Shown here in pieces: positions 51,076-60,469 of a stretch of DNA of 64,000 nt; within the stretch, counting starts at the first letter, position 1, and every line of letters starts with the position of its first letter. This DNA comes from Methanomassiliicoccaceae archaeon UBA370 (GTDB lineage Archaea > Thermoplasmatota > Thermoplasmata > Methanomassiliicoccales > Methanomethylophilaceae). Location of the stretch: NCBI GenBank assembly GCA_002505345.1, contig DAUY01000013.1, positions 89,446-153,445 of the forward strand, given 5' to 3'. The notes beneath the pieces were generated by a model. It was not told where the DNA came from and searched no databases. It saw nothing but the letters and a program-made list of their open reading frames with translations. The position numbers and the translations under genes are program-made.

Positions 51076-51636
51076 ATGCTGTTCATAGATTCGATTTTAT
51101 CATGGTTGAAGTCTCGTGCCGAGAAGAAAGAACGTCTTCGCATACAGAAAGAGGCAGAGGAAAAGGAGAGGAGTTTCCTCTACCGGTTGGGGAACGATTT
51201 CGAGAGCCATGTCGTCACGATGTTCGATCCGGAGAGGTTTGAACTTATACATCGAACTCCGACGAACGAGGAAACCGGCGGAAGATACGTCAAATCGATG
51301 AGGCTTCCCGACCTAGGGTTCAGGGAGAAATCCACCGGAAAGAGGTTCTGGGTCGAGTGCAAGTACAGAGCCAGAACGGAGGATCTCGGTACCATAACCT
51401 GGTGCACCGATAACCAGCTGAGGAACTATAAGCGGACGCATTACGGCACCGGAGACACCGTGTTCATAATGATCGGTCTGGGGGGCCATGTCATGGCGCC
51501 GAACAAGGTGTTCTGCCTCAATCTCGACAGGATCAATTTCACCAGGTTGTTCTACAGCACATACTGCACCAATCAGGTTAAGGTCGATAAGATCGAGTCT
51601 TATGGGCAGCTGTTGCAGATTTCGGAGATCAAATGA
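51076..51636 (+). CDS. Restriction-endonuclease-like PD-(D/E)XK protein
   Basis: The 186-residue product has an N-terminal charged helix (residues 8-45) and a nuclease core: RLGNDFESHVV, then RLPDLGFREKSTGKRFWVECKYRA, which holds the D-(x)n-ExK triad (Asp in LPDLG, Glu and Lys in VECKY). The core is like small restriction-type nucleases of unknown specificity. A membrane helix near the start (LFIDSILSWL) is weak. No methyltransferase partner is next to it. It may act in DNA repair or as a solitary defence nuclease. Confidence 0.72.
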   Translation: MLFIDSILSWLKSRAEKKERLRIQKEAEEKERSFLYRLGNDFESHVVTMFDPERFELIHRTPTNEETGGRYVKSMRLPDLGFREKSTGKRFWVECKYRARTEDLGTITWCTDNQLRNYKRTHYGTGDTVFIMIGLGGHVMAPNKVFCLNLDRINFTRLFYSTYCTNQVKVDKIESYGQLLQISEIK

Positions 51637-51883
51637 AAAAGTCGATATTGAATATATGCGACCGGTCGGGCGTGATGTAGTACCATTCCGGGAATTTCGG
51701 TTGAACGCGGTTGTGTGTGGGAACAAAAACACCTTCTGAGAAACAATTTTCTAAGATTATTTTCAAGCGGTTATAAAATCGAGAGTCAAATATGGTGCTC
51801 GGGACTTTCAGAGAAATGACGTCAACGAGTCTGATTCAAGGCAAAGTCAGAAAAACGTGATCTAAGAGGTTTGCGGGAGCATC

Positions 51884-52522
51884 TCAATCTCTTTCCTCGT
51901 CTTCGAGGTCCAGCTTGTCGGCTATGCGCCTGAGGAACTCGTTGATCTCCATTATGTCGCCCCGCAGGCTCGATACCTGCGCCCTGAGCGAGGATATGTC
52001 CTTCTTCAGCTCTTCCGTTTCGCCGTCCGAAGGCGCGGCGCCGCGGGCCCTCTCGGACTTCAGGTCCTCGATGAGGTCCGAGCGCCTGGATTTGAGGGCG
52101 GAAAGAGACATGGTTATCTTCGCAGTCTCGGTCCCGTCACCGTCCAGATGTGCGTTTATCAGACGTACTTCGAGTTCCGAGATCTCCTTGGTCATGGACT
52201 CTATCTCGGACATGGGCGTGGCCTTGTCCTCGGGCCGGGACACGTCGGTGGGCCATACGGTGTCGGGGGATTTCCTCCTGAGCCTCATGGTCTCGAGATA
52301 TTCCTCCATGTCGTTCTCTACGTAGGAGGCTTCTATCTCCTCCATACGTTGGGAGAGCATTCCCATCTCGCTCTCTATTTCATTCCTGCGTGCCGCGACG
52401 AGCTTCTCTTCCTCCTCGTCGCCGTCGATAGCATCCAGCGATGCCAGCTGTTTGCGCAGATTTTCGATTTTGGACCATATGAACTGGAGTTCGCGGTCGT
52501 ATTTGCATGTTGAAAACGCCAT
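51884..52522 (-). CDS. Coiled-coil protein
   Basis: The 212-residue product has two long coiled-coil stretches (about residues 10-75 and 115-210) rich in Glu, Lys, Leu and Ser, separated by a Pro-containing linker. No family is recognised. The start at 52522 has an AAGGAG ribosome site 9 bases upstream. It is the last of several small charged proteins in this stretch and follows the Lys-tailed protein in the same direction. Confidence 0.65.
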   Translation of the reverse strand: MAFSTCKYDRELQFIWSKIENLRKQLASLDAIDGDEEEEKLVAARRNEIESEMGMLSQRMEEIEASYVENDMEEYLETMRLRRKSPDTVWPTDVSRPEDKATPMSEIESMTKEISELEVRLINAHLDGDGTETAKITMSLSALKSRRSDLIEDLKSERARGAAPSDGETEELKKDISSLRAQVSSLRGDIMEINEFLRRIADKLDLEDEERD

Positions 52523-52608
52523 TTCTGATTCTCCTTGAGGAAGCATCCCGCAGAAAACAGCGGGATGCCTCCGATGTAATGAATTTATCCCTATCCGATC
52601 GACGGGGC

Positions 52609-53316
52609 TTACTTTTTCTTCTTTCCCTTCTTCTTCGAGTCCTTCTTCTTGGACTTCTTCTTCGAGTCCTTCTTCTTGGACTTCGTCTTGAGCGTTTCGT
52701 AGGGCTCCCCGTCTTCCTCTTCTTCGTCCTCGGCCTCGCTGAAGATGAGGTCGTAGAGCGAGTCCTCCATGACGGCCGCGCGTCCCAGCTCGGTAACGAC
52801 GAAATCGGAGTCCGCAACGGCGTCCAAAAGGTCCTCGCTGGAAAGTATCTTCATTCCCACTGCGTAGAACACGTCTTCGAGGACATCGTCGCAGTAGTCG
52901 TTCCTTATGGAGTCGGCCAGCGTCTCGGAGTCCCTGTCCTTCTCGTCGAGTCCTGCGAGGTATTCTTCGTAAACCTCCTCGCTGTCGTAGTCCGATATCC
53001 TGTCCGGGTCGTACTCCAGGTCAGTCAGGTCGCACTCGGCGTCCGTGAGGTCAGAGATGACGGTGCGGTATCCGACTATGTCGGAGATCAGGAAATCGAT
53101 CAGGTCGCCGTACTTCTTCTTGTTGGCATCGGACCTGGCGCGGGAGAGCTTTGTTCTCAGATCGGCTATCTCGCGGAGCTTCCTGTCGACCGTAGCCTGC
53201 AGGATCTCCACGTCATCGTATTCGAAATCCTCGTCCTGTCCCTGTTCCGCATCTGTCTCGCGGACCTCTTCGGGCTTCTCTTCGGATACATTTTCAACGA
53301 ATTTATCATCGGTCAT
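52609..53316 (-). CDS. Acidic coiled-coil protein with a repeated Lys/Ser tail
   Basis: The 235-residue product is acidic up to residue 205 (Asp/Glu runs such as DEEEEDGEP), with a coiled coil at about 35-70. It ends in a tail of repeated KSKKKDSKKK units. The two parts have opposite charges. Lys-rich tails of this type bind nucleic acid or ribosomes in some archaea, but no family is recognised. A TATA-like gttataag lies about 25 bases upstream on the minus strand, fitting a leaderless message. Confidence 0.65.
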   Translation of the reverse strand: MTDDKFVENVSEEKPEEVRETDAEQGQDEDFEYDDVEILQATVDRKLREIADLRTKLSRARSDANKKKYGDLIDFLISDIVGYRTVISDLTDAECDLTDLEYDPDRISDYDSEEVYEEYLAGLDEKDRDSETLADSIRNDYCDDVLEDVFYAVGMKILSSEDLLDAVADSDFVVTELGRAAVMEDSLYDLIFSEAEDEEEEDGEPYETLKTKSKKKDSKKKSKKKDSKKKGKKKK

Positions 53317-53429
53317 ACGGAATCCTCAGCGCTTATAACGTGCCCTCTTTATTATATCCTTCCCGAACAACCGATTATGGCGGATGTCCGGAACAATGTA
53401 AACCGGACCGGAAGCATCCGACGGCGAGG

Positions 53430-54080
53430 TCAGCCGGATCTGGCCACTTGCTCGCATCTCTTGCCGCAGAACGGGCACTTCTCCAGTACGACCTCCTCTC
53501 CCTTCTCGTCAAGGGCGCATATGGCGGGGCCCTTGTAGGTATCGATGAAGTATATGTCCCCGTCCAGGACGAAATCCAGCATGTCTTTGCAGCATGCGGC
53601 CTCTATCCCGTTCTCAGACACCTTCAGGTCTAGCAGGGGGCGCGACCTGAGGAGCACCGCCCTCTCTTCGTTGTAGACCTTCTGGACGCGGTCATGGTCC
53701 TCATCGGCCCCGGGGTATCCGAAACTGGCCGCGAAGGCGAATAGACGTATAGCGCTGACGAGGTCCTTCTCGACGCATTTTCCGGTCTCGTACATCAGAG
53801 CCAGATAGTAAAGGGAACGCGGGTCCATCCTGTCCACGGGCCCGCGGAGCAGATCGTACGCTTCAGTATCCGTTTTTCCTTCGACGGCTCCGGATGCGAT
53901 GAGTATTCCAAGCTCCCTCTTGGCGGGCAGGTAGTCGTTCTCGGCCGCCGTGCGGAGCCACTTCTCCGCCAGGGCGTAATCCTGGGGGACCTCTTCTCCC
54001 TCGATGTAGAGCATTGCAAGCCGGTATTGCGCCTCGGGACTCCCGTCCTCGGCAGAAGATAACGATCCGTCGATGGCCAT
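53430..54080 (-). CDS. Sel1-like repeat protein with C-terminal Cys motif
   Basis: The 216-residue product has Sel1/TPR-like helix pairs in its first 110 residues (SPEAQYRLAMLYIEG and LYYLALMYETG). Its C-terminal part ends in a Cys-containing motif (CPFCGKRCEQVA), a possible zinc site. It is downstream of the larger Sel1 protein on the same strand. A TATA-like cttataaac at about 54101-54109 would give a leaderless transcript from ATG 54080. It probably binds a partner protein. Confidence 0.72.
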   Translation of the reverse strand: MAIDGSLSSAEDGSPEAQYRLAMLYIEGEEVPQDYALAEKWLRTAAENDYLPAKRELGILIASGAVEGKTDTEAYDLLRGPVDRMDPRSLYYLALMYETGKCVEKDLVSAIRLFAFAASFGYPGADEDHDRVQKVYNEERAVLLRSRPLLDLKVSENGIEAACCKDMLDFVLDGDIYFIDTYKGPAICALDEKGEEVVLEKCPFCGKRCEQVARSG

Positions 54081-54112
54081 GGTGACGGAAAGGGGCGCAT
54101 CGTTTATAAGTT

Positions 54113-54994
54113 TCAGGTCCCGGCGAAGTCGGAACCGTCCACGCCGTTGTCGGCCGCGAGCTTTATCCACTTTTCGGATTCGACATCGTCCGCATCGGTG
54201 CCGTATCCGTCCCTGTAGCATATCCCCACCGCGTACATGGCGTCCGCGATCCCTTGCAGAGCGGCGGCCAGGAACCATCCGAAAGCCTTCTCAGGGTCCT
54301 CCCCCACCGCCTTGGAGCCTCTTGAATAGACGATCCCCAGGCGGTGCATCGCGAAGGCGTCGCCCTCCTTTGCCGCTTTCTCGTACCATTCCACCGCCTT
54401 CGACAGGTCAGGGCCCGTACCTATGCCGTACTCGAAGCAGACGCCCGTCCTGAACATGGCGTTTATGTTGCCCGCCTTTGCCGCGATACCGTACAGCTTG
54501 AAGGCCTTGTTCTCGTCCTTCGGAACCCCCAGGCCCTCCTCGTAAAGATATGCCAGGCTGTTCCTGGCCTCCTGAACTCCTGCGTTGGCGGCCTGCCTGA
54601 AAAGGTCGGCGGCCACCGAGTAGTCCTTGTCCACCGAAAGCCCGTCCATGTAGGCCGTGCCGAGGTACAGCTTGGCTTCGGGTATCCCGGCATCGGAGGC
54701 CTTCTGCGAATAATCCACGGCCTCGGTGGAATCGATCCCCATATACTGTCCGGAAAAATACATCTTCACAAGGAATAGCATGGCGTCGGGCTGTCCGTTT
54801 TCGGCGGCCTTTTCGAGATATCCGTATCCGGCCTGTTCGTCCGTATCCGTGTCGAGGCCCAGCACCAGCGATAGGCCGTAAGCGTATTGGCCGTCGGCAT
54901 TCCCCGAATCGGCGAGTTCCCTGACCTCTCCGATGTCCATCTCCACGCTTCCTTCCGGGGTTTCGAAGACATAGTTCTTCTCTTCTTCGGCCAT
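54113..54994 (-). CDS. Sel1-like repeat protein
   Basis: The 293-residue product consists of seven or more Sel1-like repeats of about 36 residues (pattern A-x2-LGxxYxxGxGVxxDxxKAxxWYxKAA), after an acidic leader of 30 residues. Sel1 repeats fold as a solenoid that holds protein partners. It has no signal peptide and is probably cytoplasmic. Its neighbours are a second Sel1 protein and two charged coiled-coil proteins, suggesting a local set of protein-protein adaptors. Confidence 0.85.
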   Translation of the reverse strand: MAEEEKNYVFETPEGSVEMDIGEVRELADSGNADGQYAYGLSLVLGLDTDTDEQAGYGYLEKAAENGQPDAMLFLVKMYFSGQYMGIDSTEAVDYSQKASDAGIPEAKLYLGTAYMDGLSVDKDYSVAADLFRQAANAGVQEARNSLAYLYEEGLGVPKDENKAFKLYGIAAKAGNINAMFRTGVCFEYGIGTGPDLSKAVEWYEKAAKEGDAFAMHRLGIVYSRGSKAVGEDPEKAFGWFLAAALQGIADAMYAVGICYRDGYGTDADDVESEKWIKLAADNGVDGSDFAGT

Positions 54995-55179
54995 GTCACT
55001 CGGAGCGCCTATGTCTACTTCAATCTATCCCGGCACTGCTGAAAACGAAGAAAGACTTCGAAAGATGACGGTATTTTTACGTTATTTTCAGTCGGATTTA
55101 AGGTACCTGTTTTTTTGCCGTCCCAGCAGATTTCTGGTAAAATGTATTGCCTTTAATCGGAAATCGTCAATTCGGAATT

Positions 55180-55278
55180 ATGGCAAAAGAAGCTGCCAAA
55201 CCCGCTGACAAGAAGGCCCAGCCTGCTGCAAAGAAGGAAGAGCCCAAGAAATGCGGATCGGCTCCGAAAAAGAAGTGA
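55180..55278 (+). CDS. Small Lys/Ala-rich basic protein
   Basis: A 32-residue frame, MAKEAAKPADKKAQ followed by PAAKKEEPKK, one Cys and a final PKKK. It resembles the tail of histone H1 or other Lys/Ala/Pro-rich DNA-binding proteins. The ATG follows a TATA-like attgcctttaat at about 55146-55157, and the frame is closed by TGA with a terminator about 30 bases later, which supports a real transcript. Confidence 0.55.
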   Translation: MAKEAAKPADKKAQPAAKKEEPKKCGSAPKKK

Positions 55279-55305
55279 ACTCCTAAAAAGGTGTTCTCAA
55301 ACCTC

Positions 55306-55330
55306 AGGGGGGACGGGCGACCGCCCCCCT
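55306..55330. terminator. G/C hairpin terminator between convergent genes
   Basis: A 7-bp stem (agggggg, cccccct) with an 11-base loop is followed by a T-rich run. It serves the small basic protein gene and borders the end of the metallopeptidase gene. Confidence 0.65.
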
Positions 55331-56032
55331 TTATTTTTCTTTTCTTTGTTCCCGTCTCATCTTCAAAAGGTGTTTCTCGCATTCTTCCCAGCCCGGGAAG
55401 TCGTGTTCGGAATTGCGGAAATCGCTGTCATGGGCCCTGCGGTTCGGGCGGTATCCGCGACGGAGGTGCAGGGACTCGTGGTAGACAACGAAGTCCAGGA
55501 CGTTCTCCGGCACGTCGCGGGAATCCAGCGAAGACGATATGGTAACGACGCGGAACATGGGGTTGCAGCTTCCCACTTTGGTGAAGCACGGCTTGGACGT
55601 CCACGTGAAGAATGAGTTGTCGATGTCTGAATCATTCAGAAGTCCGGATTCCAGGAGCCTGTCCAGGGATTCCCCTATTTCCATGCATCTTCCCTCGGTG
55701 CTCATGGTTATGTTGCGGCTCCTCTTCAGGTAGATCGGGCGTTTGGAGATCACGAACCCGTCGGAGGATACCCACTCCAGATATTCGGTCCCGTATCCTT
55801 TTCTGAGACCGGAGTTGCGGGAGATCAGGGTGTCGAGGAAATCGTAAAGCACCCCGTCCGGGGAATCGGAGAGGTAGTCGGAAACTTTGTACGACCTCTC
55901 TTTGCCCGTCCGATTCCAGGTAACCTTGAAGTCCTTGAACTTTTCAAATCTGGCACTTTTTATCTGGTGCTGATGTTCGCGCCCGGCCTCGGTCATCAGC
56001 CGGAAAAGGCGTTCATCTTCTTCCGAGTCCAT
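55331..56032 (-). CDS. SprT-like zinc metallopeptidase
   Basis: The 233-residue product carries the zinc-binding motif HESLHL in VVYHESLHLRRGY, followed by HDSDFRNSEHDFPGW, which gives a third ligand and a Trp as in SprT/YgjP-like enzymes. The N-terminal part is helical and charged. It would cleave proteins in the cytoplasm, possibly protein-DNA adducts as SprT relatives do. It overlaps the end of the ygiQ-like gene by 20 bases, so the two are co-transcribed. Confidence 0.78.
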   Translation of the reverse strand: MDSEEDERLFRLMTEAGREHQHQIKSARFEKFKDFKVTWNRTGKERSYKVSDYLSDSPDGVLYDFLDTLISRNSGLRKGYGTEYLEWVSSDGFVISKRPIYLKRSRNITMSTEGRCMEIGESLDRLLESGLLNDSDIDNSFFTWTSKPCFTKVGSCNPMFRVVTISSSLDSRDVPENVLDFVVYHESLHLRRGYRPNRRAHDSDFRNSEHDFPGWEECEKHLLKMRREQRKEK

Positions 56033-57704
56033 CCCTCCTTCTGACGACGGCGTCCTTCTGTGCCTGTTTCCCCGATTCGGAACGTTCGACGAAGACAGGT
56101 TCGCCGTCCATGGTCTTTCCGGTGAAGTACATCATCGTGGAGACCGTGGAGGGGGTGGGGGTGAATATCTGGACCTGCTCCGGGTTCGTATTCAGCTTGT
56201 TCCTGCAGAACCTTCCCAGTTCCTCCATGTCCCTCTGGGTGCAGCCGGGGTGGGCCGCCATCAGATAGTAGGTTAGGAACTGCTTCTTTCCGAACTCGGC
56301 ATTGGAGTCGTTGAAGAGGTCCCTGAATTCAAGGATCATGCCGCTTCCCGGCTTCCCCATGAGCCCCAGCACCCTGTCGGAAGTATGCTCAGGGGCCACC
56401 TTTAGCTGCCCCGAGACGTGGTTTTTCACTATGGCGTCCACATACTCTATCTTTCGTTCCTCGTCCGCAAGGACCATGTCGTACCTTATGCCGGAGGTCA
56501 CGAAAACCTTCCTCACCCCCGGGACGTTCCTGGCCCTCTTCAGAAGGCGCATCTGCGCGGAATGGTCGATGCGGAGCGACTTGCATATGTCCGGAAAAAG
56601 GCATTGTCTGTCTGCGCAGGCCCCTTTCTCGGCCTTCTTTCTGCACTCGATGCCGTACATATTCGCAGTAGGCCCTCCCATGTCGTAGATTATTCCGTTG
56701 AACCCGGGCTCCCTGGAGATCTTCTCGACCTCCTTTATTATCGAGTCCTCGGACCTGCTGACCACCCTCCTCCCCTGGTGCATGGCGATGGCACAGAAAT
56801 TGCATCCTCCGTAGCATCCGCGATGGGTGGTGATCGAGTTCTTGATCGTGTCGGCCGCCTTGACCGGGCCGTCCTTGAGGCACGAGGGGTGGACCTTGTT
56901 CTCATAGTCGGAGGAATAGATCCTATCCAGTTCCTCGCAGGTAGGGTCCCTCTGGGGAGGGTTGTGCACCAGGAATCTGCCGCCGTGCCTCTGGCACATG
57001 CCTTTGGCCGTTATCGGGTCGCAGTTGCGGTAGAATTCCCGGAAGGCCTCGGCGAATCGGTCTTTGTCCTCGGCGCATTCCTCGTAAGACGGGAGGGATA
57101 CGTATCCGTCCTTCTCGTCCTTGGAGATGTAGCATATTCCCCGGACGTCCGAAGGGTCTCTCCCGTCGCGGAGGCAGTTAGCAAGTTCCAGATTGGAAAA
57201 TTCTGCCATTCCGTATGTGATGTAGTCCGCCTTGGCGTCGAACAGGACGCTTCTTCTGACGGAATCGGACCACACGTCGTAATGCGCTATCCTCCTCAGG
57301 GACGCCTCGATACCGCCCAGCACGATCGGTTTGTCTTTGCAGAATTTTTTTATCATGTTCGTGTAGACGATCGTCGCTCTGTCGGGACGTCTGTTGTTCG
57401 CTCCGCCTGGCGTGAAATCGTCGTCGTTCCTGATCTTTCCAGCCGAAGTCCGGTTGGCCACCATGGAATCTACGCATCCTGCCGATACGGACCAGAAAAG
57501 ATTCGGGGCCCCGAGCTTCCCGATGTCGCCCTCCGAAGGCTGGGGAATGATTCCGACTCTGTATCCGTTGTCGATGAGCCAGTGGCCGATCACCGCGCTG
57601 CCGCTGTAGGAGGTGTCGTAATATGTGTCCCCCGACACCAGGATGATATCCAGGGATCTCCATCCTCTTTCTTCGGCTTCTTGCAGAGTGGCGGGTATGA
57701 ACAT
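56013..57704 (-). CDS. YgiQ-family (UPF0313) radical SAM protein
   Basis: The 563-residue product has the YgiQ N-terminal region (FIPAT, LDIILVSGDTYYD, GYRVGII) and the radical SAM motif CYGGCNFC in the middle, followed by GMSRSED-like and PEHTSD motifs and a C-terminal FTPTPSTVSTMMY segment. YgiQ proteins are conserved Fe-S enzymes of unknown reaction. The start at 57704 fits the family. It overlaps the metallopeptidase gene by 20 bases, so the two probably form an operon. Confidence 0.95.
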   Translation of the reverse strand: MFIPATLQEAEERGWRSLDIILVSGDTYYDTSYSGSAVIGHWLIDNGYRVGIIPQPSEGDIGKLGAPNLFWSVSAGCVDSMVANRTSAGKIRNDDDFTPGGANNRRPDRATIVYTNMIKKFCKDKPIVLGGIEASLRRIAHYDVWSDSVRRSVLFDAKADYITYGMAEFSNLELANCLRDGRDPSDVRGICYISKDEKDGYVSLPSYEECAEDKDRFAEAFREFYRNCDPITAKGMCQRHGGRFLVHNPPQRDPTCEELDRIYSSDYENKVHPSCLKDGPVKAADTIKNSITTHRGCYGGCNFCAIAMHQGRRVVSRSEDSIIKEVEKISREPGFNGIIYDMGGPTANMYGIECRKKAEKGACADRQCLFPDICKSLRIDHSAQMRLLKRARNVPGVRKVFVTSGIRYDMVLADEERKIEYVDAIVKNHVSGQLKVAPEHTSDRVLGLMGKPGSGMILEFRDLFNDSNAEFGKKQFLTYYLMAAHPGCTQRDMEELGRFCRNKLNTNPEQVQIFTPTPSTVSTMMYFTGKTMDGEPVFVERSESGKQAQKDAVVRRRDGLGRR

Positions 57705-57727
57705 GTCGGCCTTTCAACGCTGACAGA

Positions 57728-58984
57728 TTATAGATTGATTATGATTCTGTTGCTGAAAACGGAGACGGGTATGGGCGTCGCGTTCGGGATGTATTCCTCC
57801 AAACCGCTTATATCTCCGACCTCCCAGCTCCCGTCGTCGTCTCCCGGATCGTCGGTCGTCTCGCAGAACAGGAGCCCCGGATATCCCTCGAAGTTGCCTT
57901 CCATGTCCGGGATCACCACCCCTCCCCCCATATGCACGATCATGGGTATCATGTACACGTCATAACCCATGTATCCGGCGATGGACACGAATAGCAACGA
58001 TGTGTCCTCGCAATCCCCCGACCTTATGTACAGTATCTCATAGGCGGTGGCGAAGTATTCGCCCGTCTGGTAGTTTACAATGTCGAACTCGTAGTCGATG
58101 CTGAAGTTGACGAAGTCCAAAGCGCACTGGACCTTGCTCAGGTCGTCCGGGTACTCCGAAGTTATCATTTTGATGTTGTCGGCAACCTTCTCGATCGTCG
58201 GGTCCTCTATGATTATGTAATCATAGAGTTTCATAGAACGGAACGTTCTGCTGTAGACATAGTTCCAGTCGGATGAAAAATCATTGCTCTGCTCGTATCT
58301 CTCTTCGTCGAGTTCAAGGAACATGGCGTATTCGTTGTACGCCAGGTCGATCGGGCTATAGTTCTTCCACACATAGACGTCCATATCGACGGAGCTGCTG
58401 AGCATGTCGTCGTCGGGATAGGACGAAGTGTGGGTGACCGTCACGCTGTGAAGGTCGGCGAGCCTCCCGGAATTGCCATCGACCGTCAGCGTCCAGGAGC
58501 CCGGAGAATCTTCGCGGTATTCGCATTCCAGGGCTTCCTCGCTCCCATCCGAGCATATGCCCGTCGCCGACCACGTATCGGTCGAATAAGGCGAGAAAAC
58601 GTCCGAACAGGTGAAAGAGAAAGGCCTCATGAATCCGGTCTGTGTCAAAGTGAAGTTAGCGTCCTTTTCCATCGCGGAGCTGACGAAGAGTTCCGCATCA
58701 CCTCTGACGGTATAGGAGACGGAAGCCCCGTTACCGACCAGGGACCCGTCTTCGTTCCATTCGTCCACCACGTGATATGGCTTGGCGACCGCGGCAAGCG
58801 TGATCACCGTTCCGTATTCGAAAGTGCCCTGTCCGGTCACGGTTTCTATATTATCGTCGTAAGAGACCGTTATTTCGCATGTCGACGGTTCTTCGGAAAC
58901 GTCTCCGCCCGTCGCCAAGCTTATGCATGCGGTAAGGGCGAAAATGGCGGTAAGCAGAACAGCAGCCGCAGCGGAGGGATTCAT
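57728..58984 (-). CDS. Secreted transglutaminase-like protein
   Basis: The 418-residue product has an N-terminal signal or anchor (residues 5-25). A beta-rich region follows, with an InlB-like motif (TVSYDDNIETVTGQGTFEYG and VVDEWNEDG). The C-terminal half contains a transglutaminase/protease-like core with catalytic Cys in RSGDCEDTSLLFVSIAGYMGYDVYM and His in IVHMGGGV. It probably acts at the cell surface in cross-linking or cleaving proteins. Whether the enzyme is active cannot be told. It ends 24 bases before the YgiQ start in the same direction. Confidence 0.82.
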   Translation of the reverse strand: MNPSAAAAVLLTAIFALTACISLATGGDVSEEPSTCEITVSYDDNIETVTGQGTFEYGTVITLAAVAKPYHVVDEWNEDGSLVGNGASVSYTVRGDAELFVSSAMEKDANFTLTQTGFMRPFSFTCSDVFSPYSTDTWSATGICSDGSEEALECEYREDSPGSWTLTVDGNSGRLADLHSVTVTHTSSYPDDDMLSSSVDMDVYVWKNYSPIDLAYNEYAMFLELDEERYEQSNDFSSDWNYVYSRTFRSMKLYDYIIIEDPTIEKVADNIKMITSEYPDDLSKVQCALDFVNFSIDYEFDIVNYQTGEYFATAYEILYIRSGDCEDTSLLFVSIAGYMGYDVYMIPMIVHMGGGVVIPDMEGNFEGYPGLLFCETTDDPGDDDGSWEVGDISGLEEYIPNATPIPVSVFSNRIIINL

Positions 58985-59009
58985 AGTAGCTCCATATTTT
59001 GAAAATACA

Positions 59010-60353
59010 TCAGTTCTTGTCTACCTGAAGCTCCATTATGTGGTCGTACATGAAGAACCCGTTCCCGATATCCGTATCCACATCCTCCAAGGCAACGAAT
59101 CCCATGTGTTCGTAGGCGGATATCGCCCTTTTGTTGCCTCTGTTGACCGTCAGATAGACGGACCTGAGACCCATCCTTCCGGCCACGTCCGCTATATGGC
59201 GCATGGATTGGGTGGCCAGGCCCGAGCGCCTGTATTCCTTTTTGATGTAGAATTTGCTGAGGAACAGCCTTTCGCCGTCTTTTCTGTAAGCGATGAAGCC
59301 CGCATCGTCCCCTCTGTCGGTTATGAACTCGTATACGGTGCCTTCGGAGATCTGCCTCCCGATCGACTCCGGCGACAGATATTTCTCGAGCATGTATTCG
59401 GTCTGATCCTTTCCGACCATGTCGGCGTATGCCTCGTGCCAGATCTCCGACGCCATCGTGCTGGCCTTCGATATGTCTTTCTTTTCGGTTATAAACCGGT
59501 GACCTCTGGCCCTGGAGACCCTGGCGCCGAACCCGCTGAGGCTGGATTCGAAGTTTACGCCGTTCTTGACGTCCTCTCCGTCATCTATGGTCTTCCTGAT
59601 GCTGGAGATCGTTAGGTCCTCCGTGATGTCCACGGCTTCGGGGAGTGTCCATCCGTGCACCAGGGCGGCGACGAGGCCGGAGCCGAAGATGTCGCCGGTG
59701 CCGTGATAGTATCCCGGGACGCGCTTCTTCATCACATACTGAACCTGGTGGGTCTCGCAGTCGTACGCGGCGGTGCCAAGTTCTTCTTCGTCGAAATACA
59801 CGCCTGTCAACACGACCTTCCTGGCCCCGAGCGCCTCCGATTTGCGGAGCAGGTCCATTATGTAAGCTTCGGCATAGGGGCCCTCTTTGTACGGTTCGCC
59901 GAGCATGAGCGTCAGTTCTGTGATGTTCGGCATTATCAGGTCGGCATCTCCGCACAGTTTGCGCATCTCAGGCGGAAAGTCCGGGCCGAAGGTCGAGTAG
60001 AGTACGCCGTTGTCGGCCATGACGGGGTCCACGTACACTTTCGTCTCCGGGCCCTTGATCATGGCGATCGCCCTTCTTACGACGTCGACCTGGTCCTTGG
60101 AGCCCAAAAATCCTGTGTACACGGCGTCGAAATCGAAGCCCATGTCCTTCCAGTGTTTTACGATCGGTATTATGTCCTCCGTCATGTCCCGGTATGTGAA
60201 GTCGGGGAACGGCCCCACGTACGTGGAAAGCACGGCGGTCGGGATCACGGGGGCGTTGATGCCGGCGGCCGAGAGGATGGGTAAAGCTACTGTGAGGGAG
60301 CACCTCCCGTAGCACGATATGTCATGGATTGCAACGACCTTCTTTTGGGCCAT
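59010..60353 (-). CDS. Pyridoxamine kinase-GNAT acetyltransferase fusion
   Basis: The 447-residue product has an N-terminal pyridoxamine-kinase domain (about residues 1-280: AIHDISCYGRCSLTVALPILSAAGI, YTGFLGS, VDPVMADNG, and the anion hole GTGDIFGSGL). A GNAT domain follows (about 300-447: FYIKKEYRRSGLATQSMRHI, VNRGNKRAISAYEHMGFV). The kinase part would make pyridoxamine 5'-phosphate in the vitamin B6 salvage path. The acetyltransferase part has an unknown substrate. The fusion is unusual. The start at 60353 follows a TATA-like tttattatg (60375-60384 on the minus strand), fitting a leaderless message. Confidence 0.9.
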   Translation of the reverse strand: MAQKKVVAIHDISCYGRCSLTVALPILSAAGINAPVIPTAVLSTYVGPFPDFTYRDMTEDIIPIVKHWKDMGFDFDAVYTGFLGSKDQVDVVRRAIAMIKGPETKVYVDPVMADNGVLYSTFGPDFPPEMRKLCGDADLIMPNITELTLMLGEPYKEGPYAEAYIMDLLRKSEALGARKVVLTGVYFDEEELGTAAYDCETHQVQYVMKKRVPGYYHGTGDIFGSGLVAALVHGWTLPEAVDITEDLTISSIRKTIDDGEDVKNGVNFESSLSGFGARVSRARGHRFITEKKDISKASTMASEIWHEAYADMVGKDQTEYMLEKYLSPESIGRQISEGTVYEFITDRGDDAGFIAYRKDGERLFLSKFYIKKEYRRSGLATQSMRHIADVAGRMGLRSVYLTVNRGNKRAISAYEHMGFVALEDVDTDIGNGFFMYDHIMELQVDKN

Positions 60354-60469
60354 GTCAGAACGCAACGCGACGACATAATAAAAGCTTCTGCGGACTGAAC
60401 AATCGCCATGTAGGTCGGGACCGCGGAGATTGCAATGCTTTTTAGCATCCTCCGTCATCATGCGGGACG

